Positions 52,273 through 61,301 of a stretch of DNA of 64,000 bases are shown here, one piece after another. This DNA comes from CAZWLY01 sp964634465 (GTDB lineage: Bacteria; Desulfobacterota; Desulfarculia; G963662305). Made by a program: the position numbers and the translations under genes. The DNA lies in assembly GCA_964634465.1 (NCBI GenBank), contig CAZWLY010000016.1, positions 1-64,000 of the forward strand, written 5' to 3'. Under the pieces are notes generated by a model. It was not told the DNA's origin. It made no database searches and was given only the letters and a program-made list of their open reading frames with translations. Each line of letters opens with the position of its first letter. Position 1 is the first letter of the stretch.

Positions 52273-53256
52273 CTATCTGTAGGCCGCGGCCTTGGCCGCC
52301 TCGACCACCTCGGCCACGCCGGGCAGGACGAAGTCCTCCAAGGGCGGCGAGAAGGGGATGGGCACGTCCTTGGCCCCGACCCGACCGATGGGCGCGTCGA
52401 GGTAGTCGAACAACTCGTGCTGGATTCGGGCCGCCAGCTCCGCCCCGAAACCGCCGGTCAGACAGGCCTCGTGGACGATGACCGCCCGGAAGGTTTTCTT
52501 GATCGAGGCGGCCACGGTCTCCATGTCCAGCGGTTTGAGCGAGCGCAGATCGACGATCTCGGCCGAGATGTCCATCTTGGCCAACTCCTCGGCCGCCTCC
52601 AGACACAGGTAGAAGCCCGAGCCGTAGGTCAACAGCGAGACGTCTTGTCCCTGGCGCTTGATCGCCGCCCGGCCCAGGGGGATTATGAACTCCGGGTCCT
52701 CGGGCACCGGGCCCTCCTTGGCGAAAAGGCGCTTGTGCTGGAAGAACATCACCGGGTCGTCGTCGCGGATGGCGGCCTTGATCAACCCCTTGACGTCCCT
52801 CGGCTCCGAGGGCACGACTACTTTGACGCCCGGCGTGTGGACGAACCACGACTCCAGCGACTGGGAGTGCTGGGCGGCGGCCCTCAAGCCCGCTCCGTCC
52901 GGGCACCAGACCACCATCGGCAGCTTGACCTGACCGCCGAACATGTAGCGGATCTTGGCCGCCTGGTTGCAGAGCTCGTCCATGCCGCAGGTGACGAAGT
53001 CGGAGAAATGAAAATCGACGAAGGGGCGCATGCCGGTCAAGGCCGCGCCGACGCCGCAGCCGGCGATGCAGGTCTCGGAGATGGGCGTATCCAGAATCCG
53101 GCCCGGAAAGGCCTCGGGGAGACCCTTGAACTGGCCGAAGATGCCGGCGTGGGCGACCAGGTCTTCGCCCAGGATGAAGATGGTCTCATCCTGGCTCATC
53201 TCTTCGTGGAGGGCCTCGGCCAGGGCGGCTGAACTGCTCAGTATTCTCTCGGACAT
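52273..53256 (-). CDS. 2-oxoacid dehydrogenase E1 beta subunit
   Basis: The product is 327 aa with the transketolase pyrimidine-binding fold. Visible motifs are EALHEEMSQDETIFILGEDL, GRILDTPISETCIAGCGVGAALTGMRP with the Glu that activates thiamine diphosphate, PFVDFHFSDF and QHSQSLESWFVHTPG with the conserved His. The C-terminal half is EIVDLRSLKPLD and VIVHEACLTGGFGAE. It forms the alpha2beta2 E1 with the upstream subunit, 10 nt away. It lies in the order alpha, beta, E2, E3 typical of acetoin and branched-chain complexes. Confidence 0.94.
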   Translation of the reverse strand: MSERILSSSAALAEALHEEMSQDETIFILGEDLVAHAGIFGQFKGLPEAFPGRILDTPISETCIAGCGVGAALTGMRPFVDFHFSDFVTCGMDELCNQAAKIRYMFGGQVKLPMVVWCPDGAGLRAAAQHSQSLESWFVHTPGVKVVVPSEPRDVKGLIKAAIRDDDPVMFFQHKRLFAKEGPVPEDPEFIIPLGRAAIKRQGQDVSLLTYGSGFYLCLEAAEELAKMDISAEIVDLRSLKPLDMETVAASIKKTFRAVIVHEACLTGGFGAELAARIQHELFDYLDAPIGRVGAKDVPIPFSPPLEDFVLPGVAEVVEAAKAAAYR

Positions 53257-53266
53257 GGCGCCCCCT

Positions 53267-54235
53267 TTACGGATTCACGAACAGATCTTCGAGCGCCTCT
53301 TCCGGCCGGGGGAAGGGGCTCTCCTGGGCGAAGGCCACGGCCGCCTCCAGCTCGGCGGCGACCTCGTCCCAGATCTGTCGTGACTTCTTCTTGGTCAGAA
53401 TTCTTTTTTTGGTCAGCGTCTTGGCGAAGCGGTTGATGGGGTCGTTCTCGTTTCGCCAGGTCTCCACCTCTGCCTCCTCCCGGTACTTCTGGGGGTCGCC
53501 CTCGAAGTGGCCCCGAATCCGGTAGGTCTTGTTCTCGATCAGGGTCGGCCCCTGGCCGGCCCGGGCCCGCTCGACCGCTTCGAGCGCCGCCCGGCGCACG
53601 GCCAGGACGTCGTTGCCGTCCACGGCCACGCCGGGGATGTCGTAGCCGGCCGCCCGGACGCAGATGTCGCCCACGGCGCAGGCGTAGCTCTGGGGCGTGG
53701 TCGAGGCGTATTGGTTGTTCTCGACGACGAAGATGACCGGCAGCTTCCAGATGGAGCACATGTTCATCGCCTCGTGGACCGGCCCCCGGTTCGCGGCGCC
53801 GTCGCCGAAGAAGCAGACCGCCACCTGATCGGTCTTACGCAGCTTGATCGACAGCCCGGCCCCGGTGATGATCGGCAGCCCGCCGGCGACCACGCCGTTG
53901 GCGCCGAGGATGCCGATGGAGAAGTCGGCGATGTGCATCGAGCCGCCCTTGCCCTTGCAGTAGCCGGTCGCCTTGCCGAACAGCTCGGCGACCATCTTGT
54001 TCAAGTCGGCCCCCTTGGCGATCATGTGACCGTGGCCCCGGTGGGTGGTGGCCACGTAGTCGTCGGGTCTCAGAGTCGAACAGACCCCGACCGACGAGGC
54101 CTCCTGGCCGATGGAGAGATGGATGAAGCCGGGGATCTCTCCGGCGGCGAAGTATTCCCCGGCCATGGTCTCGAACTGGCGGACTTTAACCATGGTCCGA
54201 TAGAGTTCGAGCAGGGTCTTGGAATCATCGGGCAT
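53267..54235 (-). CDS. 2-oxoacid dehydrogenase E1 alpha subunit
   Basis: The product is 322 aa from the ATG at 54235 with gaggagg; a TTG six codons earlier is less likely. The thiamine-diphosphate motif is GDGAANRGPVHEAMNM...VENNQYASTTP (GDG to NN). The start LLELYRTMVKVRQFE, IGQEASSVGVCSTLRPDDY, HRGHGHMIAKG and GKGGSMHIAD match the acetoin/pyruvate E1 alpha group. It carries out the decarboxylation step. The SDR gene ends 111 bp upstream in the same direction. Confidence 0.94.
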   Translation of the reverse strand: MPDDSKTLLELYRTMVKVRQFETMAGEYFAAGEIPGFIHLSIGQEASSVGVCSTLRPDDYVATTHRGHGHMIAKGADLNKMVAELFGKATGYCKGKGGSMHIADFSIGILGANGVVAGGLPIITGAGLSIKLRKTDQVAVCFFGDGAANRGPVHEAMNMCSIWKLPVIFVVENNQYASTTPQSYACAVGDICVRAAGYDIPGVAVDGNDVLAVRRAALEAVERARAGQGPTLIENKTYRIRGHFEGDPQKYREEAEVETWRNENDPINRFAKTLTKKRILTKKKSRQIWDEVAAELEAAVAFAQESPFPRPEEALEDLFVNP

Positions 54236-54346
54236 ACGCGCCTCCTCGCTCAAGGGTCAAAAAGACCCGGCCGCTGTTCGCGTCAAGTTTTCGTCAAGCC
54301 GCTCTCGCGCCTCGAAACAGGAAGACCGGCCGCTTGGGCCGGTCGG

Positions 54347-55111
54347 TCAGAGCATGATCGAGCCGCCGTTGGAGTCGAGGGCGGCCCCGGTTATGTTTAC
54401 CGCGGCGTCGCTGACAAGAAAGCCGATCACCGCCGCCTGCTCCTCGGGCGAGGCCATCTTGCCCCGGGGAATGCTCGCCGAGAGCCGGTCGATCTCGTCC
54501 GGGGAGGTGGAGTCGAGGACCATCGGCGTCAGGGTCGCGCCGGGGCAGAAGGCGTTGACCCTCACCCCGTGGGGGGCCAGCTCCCGGGCCAGGTGCCTGG
54601 ACAGGCCGACCAGACCGTGCTTGGAGGCGGTGTAATGGGCCCCGCCCAGGAGGCTGCACGTCCGCCCGGCCAGAGAGGCGACGTTGACGATCACCCCCCG
54701 GCCCCGTTCGACCATCGGCCCGGCCGCCTCCCGGCAGAACAGGAAGCAGCCCCTCAAGTTGATCCCCAGCAAAAGATCCCACTCCGAGGTCTCGATGTTC
54801 AAAAAGGAGGTCCGGCGAAGTATTCCTGCCGCGTTGACCAGGAAGTCGATCGTCCCGAAGGCGTCGAGCGTCTCGCCCACCGCCCGCTTCACCTCGGCCT
54901 CGTCGGCCGCGTCGGCCGTGACGACGAGGGCCCTGGGGCCGCCCAGCCGCTCGATCTCCTTGTCGGTCCCGGCCAACCCCTCTTGGTTCAGGTCCACCAG
55001 GGCCACCCCGGCGCCCATCCCGGCCAGGTGGATCGCCGCCGCCCGGCCGATACCGCTGGCCGCGCCGGTGACGAGGCCGAACCGGCCCGCTAAATCCAGT
55101 TGCCAGGCCAT
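54347..55111 (-). CDS. Short-chain dehydrogenase/reductase
   Basis: The product is 254 aa from the ATG at 55111 with ggagg 8 nt upstream; the open frame starts seven codons earlier at a GTG. NAD(P)-binding TGAASGIGRAAAIHLA, an Asp after strand 2 (ALVDLNQEG) that favours NAD, VNAAGIL, catalytic Ser in NVASLAG, and YTASKHGLVGLSR with the Tyr-Lys pair are all present. It oxidises or reduces a secondary alcohol. Position at the head of the dehydrogenase operon suggests conversion of a hydroxy precursor into the keto substrate of the complex. Confidence 0.92.
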   Translation of the reverse strand: MAWQLDLAGRFGLVTGAASGIGRAAAIHLAGMGAGVALVDLNQEGLAGTDKEIERLGGPRALVVTADAADEAEVKRAVGETLDAFGTIDFLVNAAGILRRTSFLNIETSEWDLLLGINLRGCFLFCREAAGPMVERGRGVIVNVASLAGRTCSLLGGAHYTASKHGLVGLSRHLARELAPHGVRVNAFCPGATLTPMVLDSTSPDEIDRLSASIPRGKMASPEEQAAVIGFLVSDAAVNITGAALDSNGGSIML

Positions 55112-55192
55112 CTTTCGACCTCCACCAGTCACAATCCGGTTTGATTCTTTGTTCGTCTCGCCATCTCGGCCGTTAAATCGAGGGTGCCATGT

Positions 55193-55675
55193 CTATCGTT
55201 CAAAACTGCCATTTGAAGCCGAAATCTTCATCTCTTTCTTGGTCCATATTGGATCCAGCCAACCACTCCGCTTGACCTCAAAATGATCCAAGTGCGGTGA
55301 ATACGGTTTGATGTCAATAAGGGGAGTACCATCAATAACGTCGATGTCCTCGACTTGGAGCAAGTTCCCTTGGACCGCCGCCAACCTGACCGCGGACATA
55401 CCGATAGGATTGGGACGGGCGGGCAGCCGGGTGGCAAAAACACCGTGGGGATCATCGTCAAGGTAGGTGGGGGTGACGAGTTTAGGTTCGGCCGCTCGAT
55501 GAAACCAGTAGATCAGCCAGATTCGGTCAAAACCGTCCAGGTCCTTGAGCCCCATAATGAACTCTTCGAAGACCTCAACGGTACCTCGGGCGCCCTTGGA
55601 GGTTCTCGGCTGAAGAGGCGTTCCCGCCGCCTCGCGAAAAGACGTATGTACGATTCCAATCGGTTTGAGCTTCAC
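55193..55675 (-). CDS. trmO: tRNA (N6-threonylcarbamoyl-A37) methyltransferase, TrmO/TsaA family
   Basis: The product is 160 aa with a GTG start. Family features: PIGIVHTSFREAAGTPLQP, GLKDLDGFDRIWLIYWFHRA, ATRLPARPNPIGMSAVRL and IDGTPLIDIKPYSP. TrmO uses S-adenosylmethionine to methylate t6A37; many bacterial members are annotated TsaA/UPF0066. The gene counts about 54 % G+C by hand over 55201-55680, clearly below its neighbours, which suggests recent acquisition. It lies upstream of the SDR gene with 81 bp between, and reads away from the GntR gene across a palindromic operator. Confidence 0.88.
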   Translation of the reverse strand: MKLKPIGIVHTSFREAAGTPLQPRTSKGARGTVEVFEEFIMGLKDLDGFDRIWLIYWFHRAAEPKLVTPTYLDDDPHGVFATRLPARPNPIGMSAVRLAAVQGNLLQVEDIDVIDGTPLIDIKPYSPHLDHFEVKRSGWLDPIWTKKEMKISASNGSFER

Positions 55676-55810
55676 CTGCGGCTCATCCTTCTCTCAACAA
55701 GCCCTTCTCCTGATCTCCCGAGCAAAAATTCGATATGGTATTTCGGACGATGTTGATCCGTGTCGGTTCTAACTAACCAAAAAATAGCATCCTCCATGGC
55801 CGATTGCCTA

Positions 55811-55840
55811 TTGACATGCCGTTGCTTAGTAAGGTATACG
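55811..55840 (+). promoter_or_regulatory. Promoter of the GntR/dehydratase operon
   Basis: A perfect ttgaca (55811-55816), an 18-nt spacer and tatacg (55835-55840), overlapped by the palindrome at 55831. On the opposite strand a perfect ttgaca (55859-55854) followed at 15 nt by tatacc (55838-55833) forms a facing, suboptimal promoter toward trmO. Confidence 0.5.
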
Positions 55841-55854
55841 TATACGTACACCTT
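55831..55854. promoter_or_regulatory. 24-bp palindromic operator between trmO and the GntR gene
   Basis: aaggtatacgta and tacgtacacctt form a 12+12 inverted repeat with one mismatched pair, containing the gtatac core used by many FCD-type GntR regulators. It covers promoter elements on both strands. Confidence 0.75.
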
Positions 55855-55907
55855 GTCAACCGGTAATCCTGACGCCCGTCGACACCGCGGAAACATGGGG
55901 TGATCTC

Positions 55908-56645
55908 TTGGCTGACACGCCGTCCATAGAGCTGGCCAGAATCGAGGAGCGCGGACCCCTCGGCGAGCGGGTCTATCAAATTCTCAAGCAGGCCATCATC
56001 ACCGCTCAGCTTCCGCTGGGAAGCTCGCTGCCGGAGGATCATCTGGTCCAGGCCTTGGGGGTCAGCCGGACTCCGGTCCGGGAGGCCCTCAAACGGCTCT
56101 CCAGCGAGGGCTTGGTCGAGCTGCCTTCCCGCAAGGCGGCCAAGGTTATTCGTCTGACCAACGAGGAGTTGGACCAGATCTTCGAGGCCAGGGAGGTGAT
56201 CGAGACCAGGTTCTTCGTCAGGGCGGCCCGGTCCATCCCCGTCGAGGAGTTCAGGGCCATCAAGGCCGAGCTGGGGGCGGCGGAGAAGTATCTCGACGAA
56301 GTCGGGGGCGACGCCGGCGCCTGGCGCAAGGCGCTGGAGAGATACCTCTACCTCGACCGGGCCTTCCACGACCGGCTCATCGAAGCCTCGGGCAACCAGT
56401 ATTGGATCCGGTTCTACAACACCGTTCGGGACCGCATTCAGATCTTCGCCCACCTGGTCAGCACCGCCCACCCGGAGAGGTTCCGGCTGGCCATCCCGGA
56501 ACACAACGACATCCTCGACGCAGTCATCGCCGGCGATTTCGCCAGGGGCAAGGCCCTGATGAGGAAGCACATCCGAACTTTCAGGGCCCGCATCGACATC
56601 GACTGGGCCGGGCAAGGGACAGTGGCAAATGTCAGGTTGGCCTAG
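55908..56645 (+). CDS. GntR-family (FCD) transcriptional regulator
   Basis: The product is 245 aa. TTG at 55908 with ggggtga upstream is the only start preserving the N terminus; a nearby ATG is out of frame. The winged helix (~12-75) has RVYQILKQAIITAQLPLGSS, LGVSRTPVREALKRL and GLVELPSRKAAKVI. The FCD domain (~85-225) includes EVIETRFFVRAA, FHDRLIEASGNQY and HNDILDAVIAGD with metal-binding Asp/His positions. It probably binds the palindrome 54 bp upstream and responds to a sugar acid or hydroxy acid. Its end overlaps the dehydratase start by 17 nt. Confidence 0.93.
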   Translation: MADTPSIELARIEERGPLGERVYQILKQAIITAQLPLGSSLPEDHLVQALGVSRTPVREALKRLSSEGLVELPSRKAAKVIRLTNEELDQIFEAREVIETRFFVRAARSIPVEEFRAIKAELGAAEKYLDEVGGDAGAWRKALERYLYLDRAFHDRLIEASGNQYWIRFYNTVRDRIQIFAHLVSTAHPERFRLAIPEHNDILDAVIAGDFARGKALMRKHIRTFRARIDIDWAGQGTVANVRLA

Positions 56646-58167
56646 CTCCCGGACCATTCTGCTCAACGCCGCCGACAACGTGGCCGTGGCCTTGAGCGAC
56701 CTTGCTCCCGGCGAGACGATCGAGCTGGACGGCGGCGCTCTTTCCGTCCGGGACGAGATCCCGGCCGGTCACAAGGCGGCCGTGGCCGACATCGGCGCCG
56801 GCGAGGCGGTTTACAAATACGGCCAGATCATCGGCTTCGCCTCGAAAGAGATCAAAGCCGGCCAGCACGTCCACACCCACAACCTGGCCATGGGCCGCTT
56901 CGGCCGCGACTACGCCGTCGGGGTCGACGCCCGCCCGACCGAGTACGTCGCCGAGGAGAGCCGGGCCGTCTTCGAGGGCTACTTGCGACCAGACGGCCGG
57001 GTGGGGATCCGCAACTACGTCGGCGTCCTGGCCTCGGTCAACTGCTCGGCCAGCGTCTGCCACTTCATCGCCGAGGCGTTCAAGGGTTCGGTCATGGACG
57101 AGTGGCCCAACGTGGACGGCGTCCTCGCCCTGGGCCACGGCCTGGGCTGCGGCATGGCCGTCGGCGGCGAGGGCCATCTGGTCTTGCAGCGCGCCCTGGC
57201 CGGCTTCGCCCGCCACCCCAACTTCGCCGGCGTTCTCGTCATCGGGTTGGGTTGCGAGGCCAACCAGGTCGAGGCCCTGGTCGCCGACCAGGGGCTGGAG
57301 ATCGACTTTAAGACCAGGGTGATGACCATTCAGGACCTCGGCGGGACCAGGGCGACGGTCGAGCGCGGCATAGACGCCGTCAAGGAGCTCTTGGCCGAAG
57401 CGGACAAGGCCCGGCGACAAAGAGTTTCGGCCGGCGAACTGATCGTCGGCTTGGAGTGCGGCGGCTCGGACGCCTACTCCGGGATAACGGCCAATCCGGC
57501 CCTGGGCGCGGCGGCCGATCTCGTCGTCGCCCACGGCGGCACGGTTATTTTGAGCGAGACGCCGGAAATCTACGGCGCCGAGCACTTGCTTACCCGCCGG
57601 GCGGTGAGCAGGGAGGCGGCCGACAAGCTGATCGAGCGCATCCGTTGGTGGGAAGACTACACCGCCAGGCTGGGCGGCGAGATCAACAACAACCCCACCC
57701 CCGGCAACAAGGCCGGCGGGTTGACCACCATCCTGGAGAAATCCCTGGGCGCGGCGGCCAAGGGCGGCTCGACCAACCTCGTCGCCGTCTACGACTACGC
57801 CGAGCCGGTGACGGCCAAGGGGTTGGTCTTCATGGATACGCCGGGCTACGACATGGTCTCGATCACCGGCATGATCGCCGGCGGGGCCCATCTGATCTGC
57901 TTCACCACCGGCCGGGGTACCGTCTGCGGCTCCAAGCCCGCCCCCAGTCTGAAGCTGGCCTCCAACAGCGCCATGTACGAACGTTTGACGGACGACATGG
58001 ACTTCAACTGCGGAGCGGTCATCGACGGCGGGATCACGGTCGGGGAGATGGGCCGGGAGATCTTCGATCTGATTTTGGCCGCCGCCTCGGGCCGAAAGAC
58101 CAAGAGCGAGGCGCAGGGCTTCGGCGATCACGAGTTCGTGCCCTGGCAGCTCGGGGCGGTGATGTGA
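56629..58167 (+). CDS. UxaA-family (altronate/altronate-like) dehydratase
   Basis: The product is 512 aa, the full-length two-domain form. The N-terminal SAF-type domain (~1-105) includes GHKAAVADIGAGEAVYKYGQ and HVHTHNLAMG. The C-terminal catalytic domain has RVGIRNYVGVLASVNCSASV, ALGHGLGCGMA, GLECGGSDAYSGITANPALG and NPTPGNKAGGLTTI. Conserved Cys residues suit an iron centre. Family members dehydrate D-altronate, D-galactarate or related aldonates to 2-keto-3-deoxy acids. Coupling to a GntR regulator, a second dehydratase and a TRAP transporter supports hydroxy- or sugar-acid catabolism, but the exact substrate is open. Confidence 0.9.
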   Translation: MSGWPSSRTILLNAADNVAVALSDLAPGETIELDGGALSVRDEIPAGHKAAVADIGAGEAVYKYGQIIGFASKEIKAGQHVHTHNLAMGRFGRDYAVGVDARPTEYVAEESRAVFEGYLRPDGRVGIRNYVGVLASVNCSASVCHFIAEAFKGSVMDEWPNVDGVLALGHGLGCGMAVGGEGHLVLQRALAGFARHPNFAGVLVIGLGCEANQVEALVADQGLEIDFKTRVMTIQDLGGTRATVERGIDAVKELLAEADKARRQRVSAGELIVGLECGGSDAYSGITANPALGAAADLVVAHGGTVILSETPEIYGAEHLLTRRAVSREAADKLIERIRWWEDYTARLGGEINNNPTPGNKAGGLTTILEKSLGAAAKGGSTNLVAVYDYAEPVTAKGLVFMDTPGYDMVSITGMIAGGAHLICFTTGRGTVCGSKPAPSLKLASNSAMYERLTDDMDFNCGAVIDGGITVGEMGREIFDLILAAASGRKTKSEAQGFGDHEFVPWQLGAVM

Positions 58168-58205
58168 CTCGCTCGACTCCCCGGCTTTGAGGAGAGGAGG
58201 TTTCG

Positions 58206-59864
58206 ATGCTTAGCGACCGGATCAAAAAAGGCCCCCAGCGGATAGCCCACCGTTCCCTGTTGAGGTCCCTCGGCCTGGACGATTACGACCTCGAGCGACC
58301 CTTCATCGGCGTTGCCAACGGCTTCAACGAGATCATTCCCGGCCACCTCCATCTCCGCGATCTGGCCGAGGAGGTCAAGGCCGGCATCTACCAGGCCGGC
58401 GGGGTGCCGTTCGAGTTTCCCATGATCGGCGTCTGTGACGGCCTGGTGATGGGTCACGAGGGGATGCGCTACTCGCTTCCCAGCCGGGAGCTGATCGCCG
58501 ACTCTCTCGAACTGATGGTTCGGGCCCACTGCTTCGACGGCCTGGTGATGATTGCCAACTGCGACAAGATCGACCCGGCCTGCCTGATGGCCGCCGCCAG
58601 GATCGACCTGCCCTCGGTCATCGTCTCCGGCGGGGCGATGCTGCCCGGCCGCCGGGCCGGCCGGACGATCGACGTCTCCAACGTGTTCGAGGCGGCCGGC
58701 GAGTTGGCCGCCGGGAAGATCAGCGAGGAGGAGTGCCTGGCCGTGGAGATGGAGGCCTGTCCGACCTGCGGCTCCTGCGCCGGGCTGTTTACGGCCAACT
58801 CGATGAACTGCATGATCGAGGCCTTGGGCATGGGCCTGCCCTTCAACGGCACCATCCCCGGCCCCTATTCGGCCCGGCGGGTGTTGGCCCGCCGGTCGGG
58901 TCGGGCGGTGGTCGAACTGGTGAAGCGCGGCATCCGCCCCTCGGCGATTTTGACCCGCCAGGCGTTCTTGAACGCCATCACCGTGGACATGGCCATCGGC
59001 GGCTCGACCAACACCCTGCTCCACTTGATGGCCGCCGCCCAGGAGGCCGGGGTGGAGCTGACCCTGGACGACTTCGATCGGATAAGCCGCCGGACTCCCA
59101 ACCTGTGCCGGATCACCCCTTCGGGTCATCATCGGATCGTAGACCTGCACCAGGCCGGCGGACTGCCGGCGATCATGACCCAGTTGGCCGGCCGGCGGCT
59201 GGTCGATCTGTCCTGCCTGTCGGTGGTCGGGACCACCCTGGAGGAAGCCGTCGGCGGCTCGCCGGTGTTGGATCCGGAGGTGATCCGACCGATCGACAAC
59301 CCTTACACCGAGGAGGGCGGCCTGCTCATCCTGCGCGGCAACCTGGCCCCTAAGGGCGCGGTGATCAAGATCGCCGCCGTGGCCGAGGGCTGGAAGGGAC
59401 ACAAAGGACCGGCCCGGGTCTTCGACGGCGAGGAGGCGGCGGCCGACTTCGTCTTCCAGGGCGGGGCCGAAGCCGGTCAGGTGCTCGTCATCCGCAACGA
59501 GGGCCCCAAGGGCGGGCCGGGCATGCGCGAGATGCTGGCCCTGACCTCGGCCTTGGCCGGCATGGGCCTGAGTGACGAGGTGCTGCTGGTCACCGACGGC
59601 CGCTTCTCCGGGGCCTCCCGCGGCACCTCGGTGGGTCACGTCGCGCCCGAGGCGGTCTCCGGCGGGCCCATCGCCGCGGTCAGGGACGGCGATGTCGTCG
59701 AACTGGATCTCGACCGCCGGGAGCTCAACCTGCTCGTCGATGCGGACGAGATCGAGGCCCGGCTCAAGGACTATCGGCCGCCCCAAAAGGACCTGCCCGG
59801 CCTGTTGAGACGCTACGCGGCCAACGTGGCCGGAGCGGACAAGGGCGCGGTCTGGAGATCGTGA
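58206..59864 (+). CDS. ilvD: Dihydroxy-acid dehydratase family (IlvD/Edd)
   Basis: The product is 552 aa, ATG behind gaggagg. Iron-sulfur ligands lie in [13 protein letters not shown] and [18 protein letters not shown], and the active-site region is [33 protein letters not shown] and [13 protein letters not shown] are conserved family stretches. By sequence it resembles IlvD, which forms 2-ketoacids in valine and isoleucine synthesis. The same superfamily includes Edd and aldonate dehydratases. Its place between a UxaA dehydratase and a LarA-like gene, with no other ilv gene, argues for a catabolic sugar-acid role. Confidence 0.9.
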   Translation: MLSDRIKKGPQRIAHRSLLRSLGLDDYDLERPFIGVANGFNEIIPGHLHLRDLAEEVKAGIYQAGGVPFEFPMIGVCDGLVMGHEGMRYSLPSRELIADSLELMVRAHCFDGLVMIANCDKIDPACLMAAARIDLPSVIVSGGAMLPGRRAGRTIDVSNVFEAAGELAAGKISEEECLAVEMEACPTCGSCAGLFTANSMNCMIEALGMGLPFNGTIPGPYSARRVLARRSGRAVVELVKRGIRPSAILTRQAFLNAITVDMAIGGSTNTLLHLMAAAQEAGVELTLDDFDRISRRTPNLCRITPSGHHRIVDLHQAGGLPAIMTQLAGRRLVDLSCLSVVGTTLEEAVGGSPVLDPEVIRPIDNPYTEEGGLLILRGNLAPKGAVIKIAAVAEGWKGHKGPARVFDGEEAAADFVFQGGAEAGQVLVIRNEGPKGGPGMREMLALTSALAGMGLSDEVLLVTDGRFSGASRGTSVGHVAPEAVSGGPIAAVRDGDVVELDLDRRELNLLVDADEIEARLKDYRPPQKDLPGLLRRYAANVAGADKGAVWRS

Positions 59865-59883
59865 GGTTTTCAGGAAGCAGGCG

Positions 59884-61149
59884 ATGGAGTATCCCCGCTT
59901 CGGCATAATCCGACAGATCTTCCCTCAACATCCAGAGCCCGACCCGGCGGCCTGGCTGGACGAGGAACTGAGGCGCACCGGCCTCTTGGAGCCCGTCCAG
60001 CCCGGCCAAAGGGTCCTGATCACCGCCGGCAGTCGGGGCATCGAGTCCAAACCGGCCGTTCTGGCCGCGCTCACCGAGCGGATAAAGGCCAAGGGCGGCC
60101 GGCCGATGATCTTTCCGGCCATGGGTTCCCACGGCGGGGCGAGGGCGGCCGGCCAGGTGGACGTTCTGGCCCACCTGGGCGTGACCGAAAAGAGCGTGGG
60201 CGCGCCGATCTACACCGGCTGGGAGAGCGTTCAGATCGGGAGGGCCGACACGGGCGTGGCGGTCTTCGTCGATCGAGCGGCGGCCGAGGCGGACCACATC
60301 GTCCTGGTGAACAGGATCAAGGAGCACACCGACTACATCGGGACCACCGAGTCGGGGCTGATAAAGATCGCCGTCATCGGTCTGGGCCGCCAGCCCCTGG
60401 CCGAAGTGATGCACCGCCAGGCGATCAACATCGGCTACCAGAAATCGATCCACTCTCTGGCCCGGGTGCTTCTGGAGAGGCTCAACATCCTGGGCGGAAT
60501 CGCTCTCCTGGAGGATCACCACAACCGATTGAGAAGATTGGAGGCGGTCCCGGCGGCCGAGTTATTCGTCCGGGAACCGAAGCTTTTGGCCGAGTCCCAA
60601 CGGTTCAAGCCCAAGCTGCCGTTCAGCGACCTGGATCTGTTGATCGTGGACGAGATCGGCAAGGAGATCTCGGGCACGGGAGCCGACACCAAGGTCGTGG
60701 GGCGGATCATGAACCGTTTCGAGGCGGAGTGCGCCGAGCCCAAAATCAAGCGGCTGGTCATCCTGGACCTGTCGGCCGGCACCTACGGCAACGCCATCGG
60801 CGTCGGCCTGGCCGACTACACCACCCGCAACTTGGTGGACAAGATGGATGTCGAGGCCACGGCAGTCAACTGCATCACCGGCTCCCGCCCCGAGCTGGGA
60901 CGGGTCCCCATCGCGCTCGGAAGCGACCGGGAGGCGGTGGAGGCGGCTTTGAACACGCTCGGTTTGTGGACGCCCGAGACGATCAGGGCGGCCTGGATCG
61001 CCAACACCAAGCGGCTCGATCGGCTGGCCGTATCAGCCGCTCTCATCGAGGCGGTCCGGCAGCGCGACGAGATCGAGATCGAGGGCGAACTGTTCGATCT
61101 GCCCTTCAACGACCGAGGCGACCTGGCCAGGTTGGAGCGCCTCCTCTAG
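59884..61149 (+). CDS. LarA-like (lactate racemase domain, DUF2088) protein
   Basis: The product is 421 aa, ATG 19 nt after the dehydratase stop with aggaag. The nickel-pincer enzyme features that can be matched are a His in AMGSHGG and NRIKEHTDYIGTTESGLIKIAVIGLG. The latter supplies the His and Lys positions equivalent to those that hold the cofactor in LarA, and a later His is in AEVMHRQ. The substrate-binding DxTRP start of true LarA is replaced by AGSRG. It may be an alpha-hydroxy-acid or sugar-acid racemase/epimerase. No larB/C/E maturation genes are visible here. Confidence 0.78.
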   Translation: MEYPRFGIIRQIFPQHPEPDPAAWLDEELRRTGLLEPVQPGQRVLITAGSRGIESKPAVLAALTERIKAKGGRPMIFPAMGSHGGARAAGQVDVLAHLGVTEKSVGAPIYTGWESVQIGRADTGVAVFVDRAAAEADHIVLVNRIKEHTDYIGTTESGLIKIAVIGLGRQPLAEVMHRQAINIGYQKSIHSLARVLLERLNILGGIALLEDHHNRLRRLEAVPAAELFVREPKLLAESQRFKPKLPFSDLDLLIVDEIGKEISGTGADTKVVGRIMNRFEAECAEPKIKRLVILDLSAGTYGNAIGVGLADYTTRNLVDKMDVEATAVNCITGSRPELGRVPIALGSDREAVEAALNTLGLWTPETIRAAWIANTKRLDRLAVSAALIEAVRQRDEIEIEGELFDLPFNDRGDLARLERLL

Positions 61150-61221
61150 ACGCCGTTCCCATCGCTTTCGGCGGCGGGCGAGGTAGGTACTGGGCGGCGG
61201 GGCCGCCAATAAAGGAGTCAA

Positions 61222-61239
61222 CGGCGGTCATGACCGCCG
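61222..61239. promoter_or_regulatory. Perfect 18-bp palindrome with T-run between LarA-like and dctP genes
   Basis: cggcggtca followed directly by tgaccgccg is a perfect inverted repeat. The plus strand continues atgggttttta, so it can act as a weak terminator/attenuator or an operator for the transporter genes. Confidence 0.55.
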
Positions 61240-61301
61240 ATGGGTTTTTACGATGGCGTAAACACCCTTGCTGGACAACCTTTAACGGAGGGAGAGTGGA
61301 C

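Noticed and set aside
55672..55896. 74-codon minus-strand frame overlapping the trmO start
   Set aside because: It would begin upstream of the predicted minus-strand promoter, and an inner ATG at 55797 has no ribosome site. A leader peptide cannot be excluded but is not supported.
61230..61301. ATG 61230 as the start of the second dctP
   Set aside because: It adds 24 polar residues before an otherwise perfect signal peptide and has a poorly spaced site; ATG 61302 has ggaggga.
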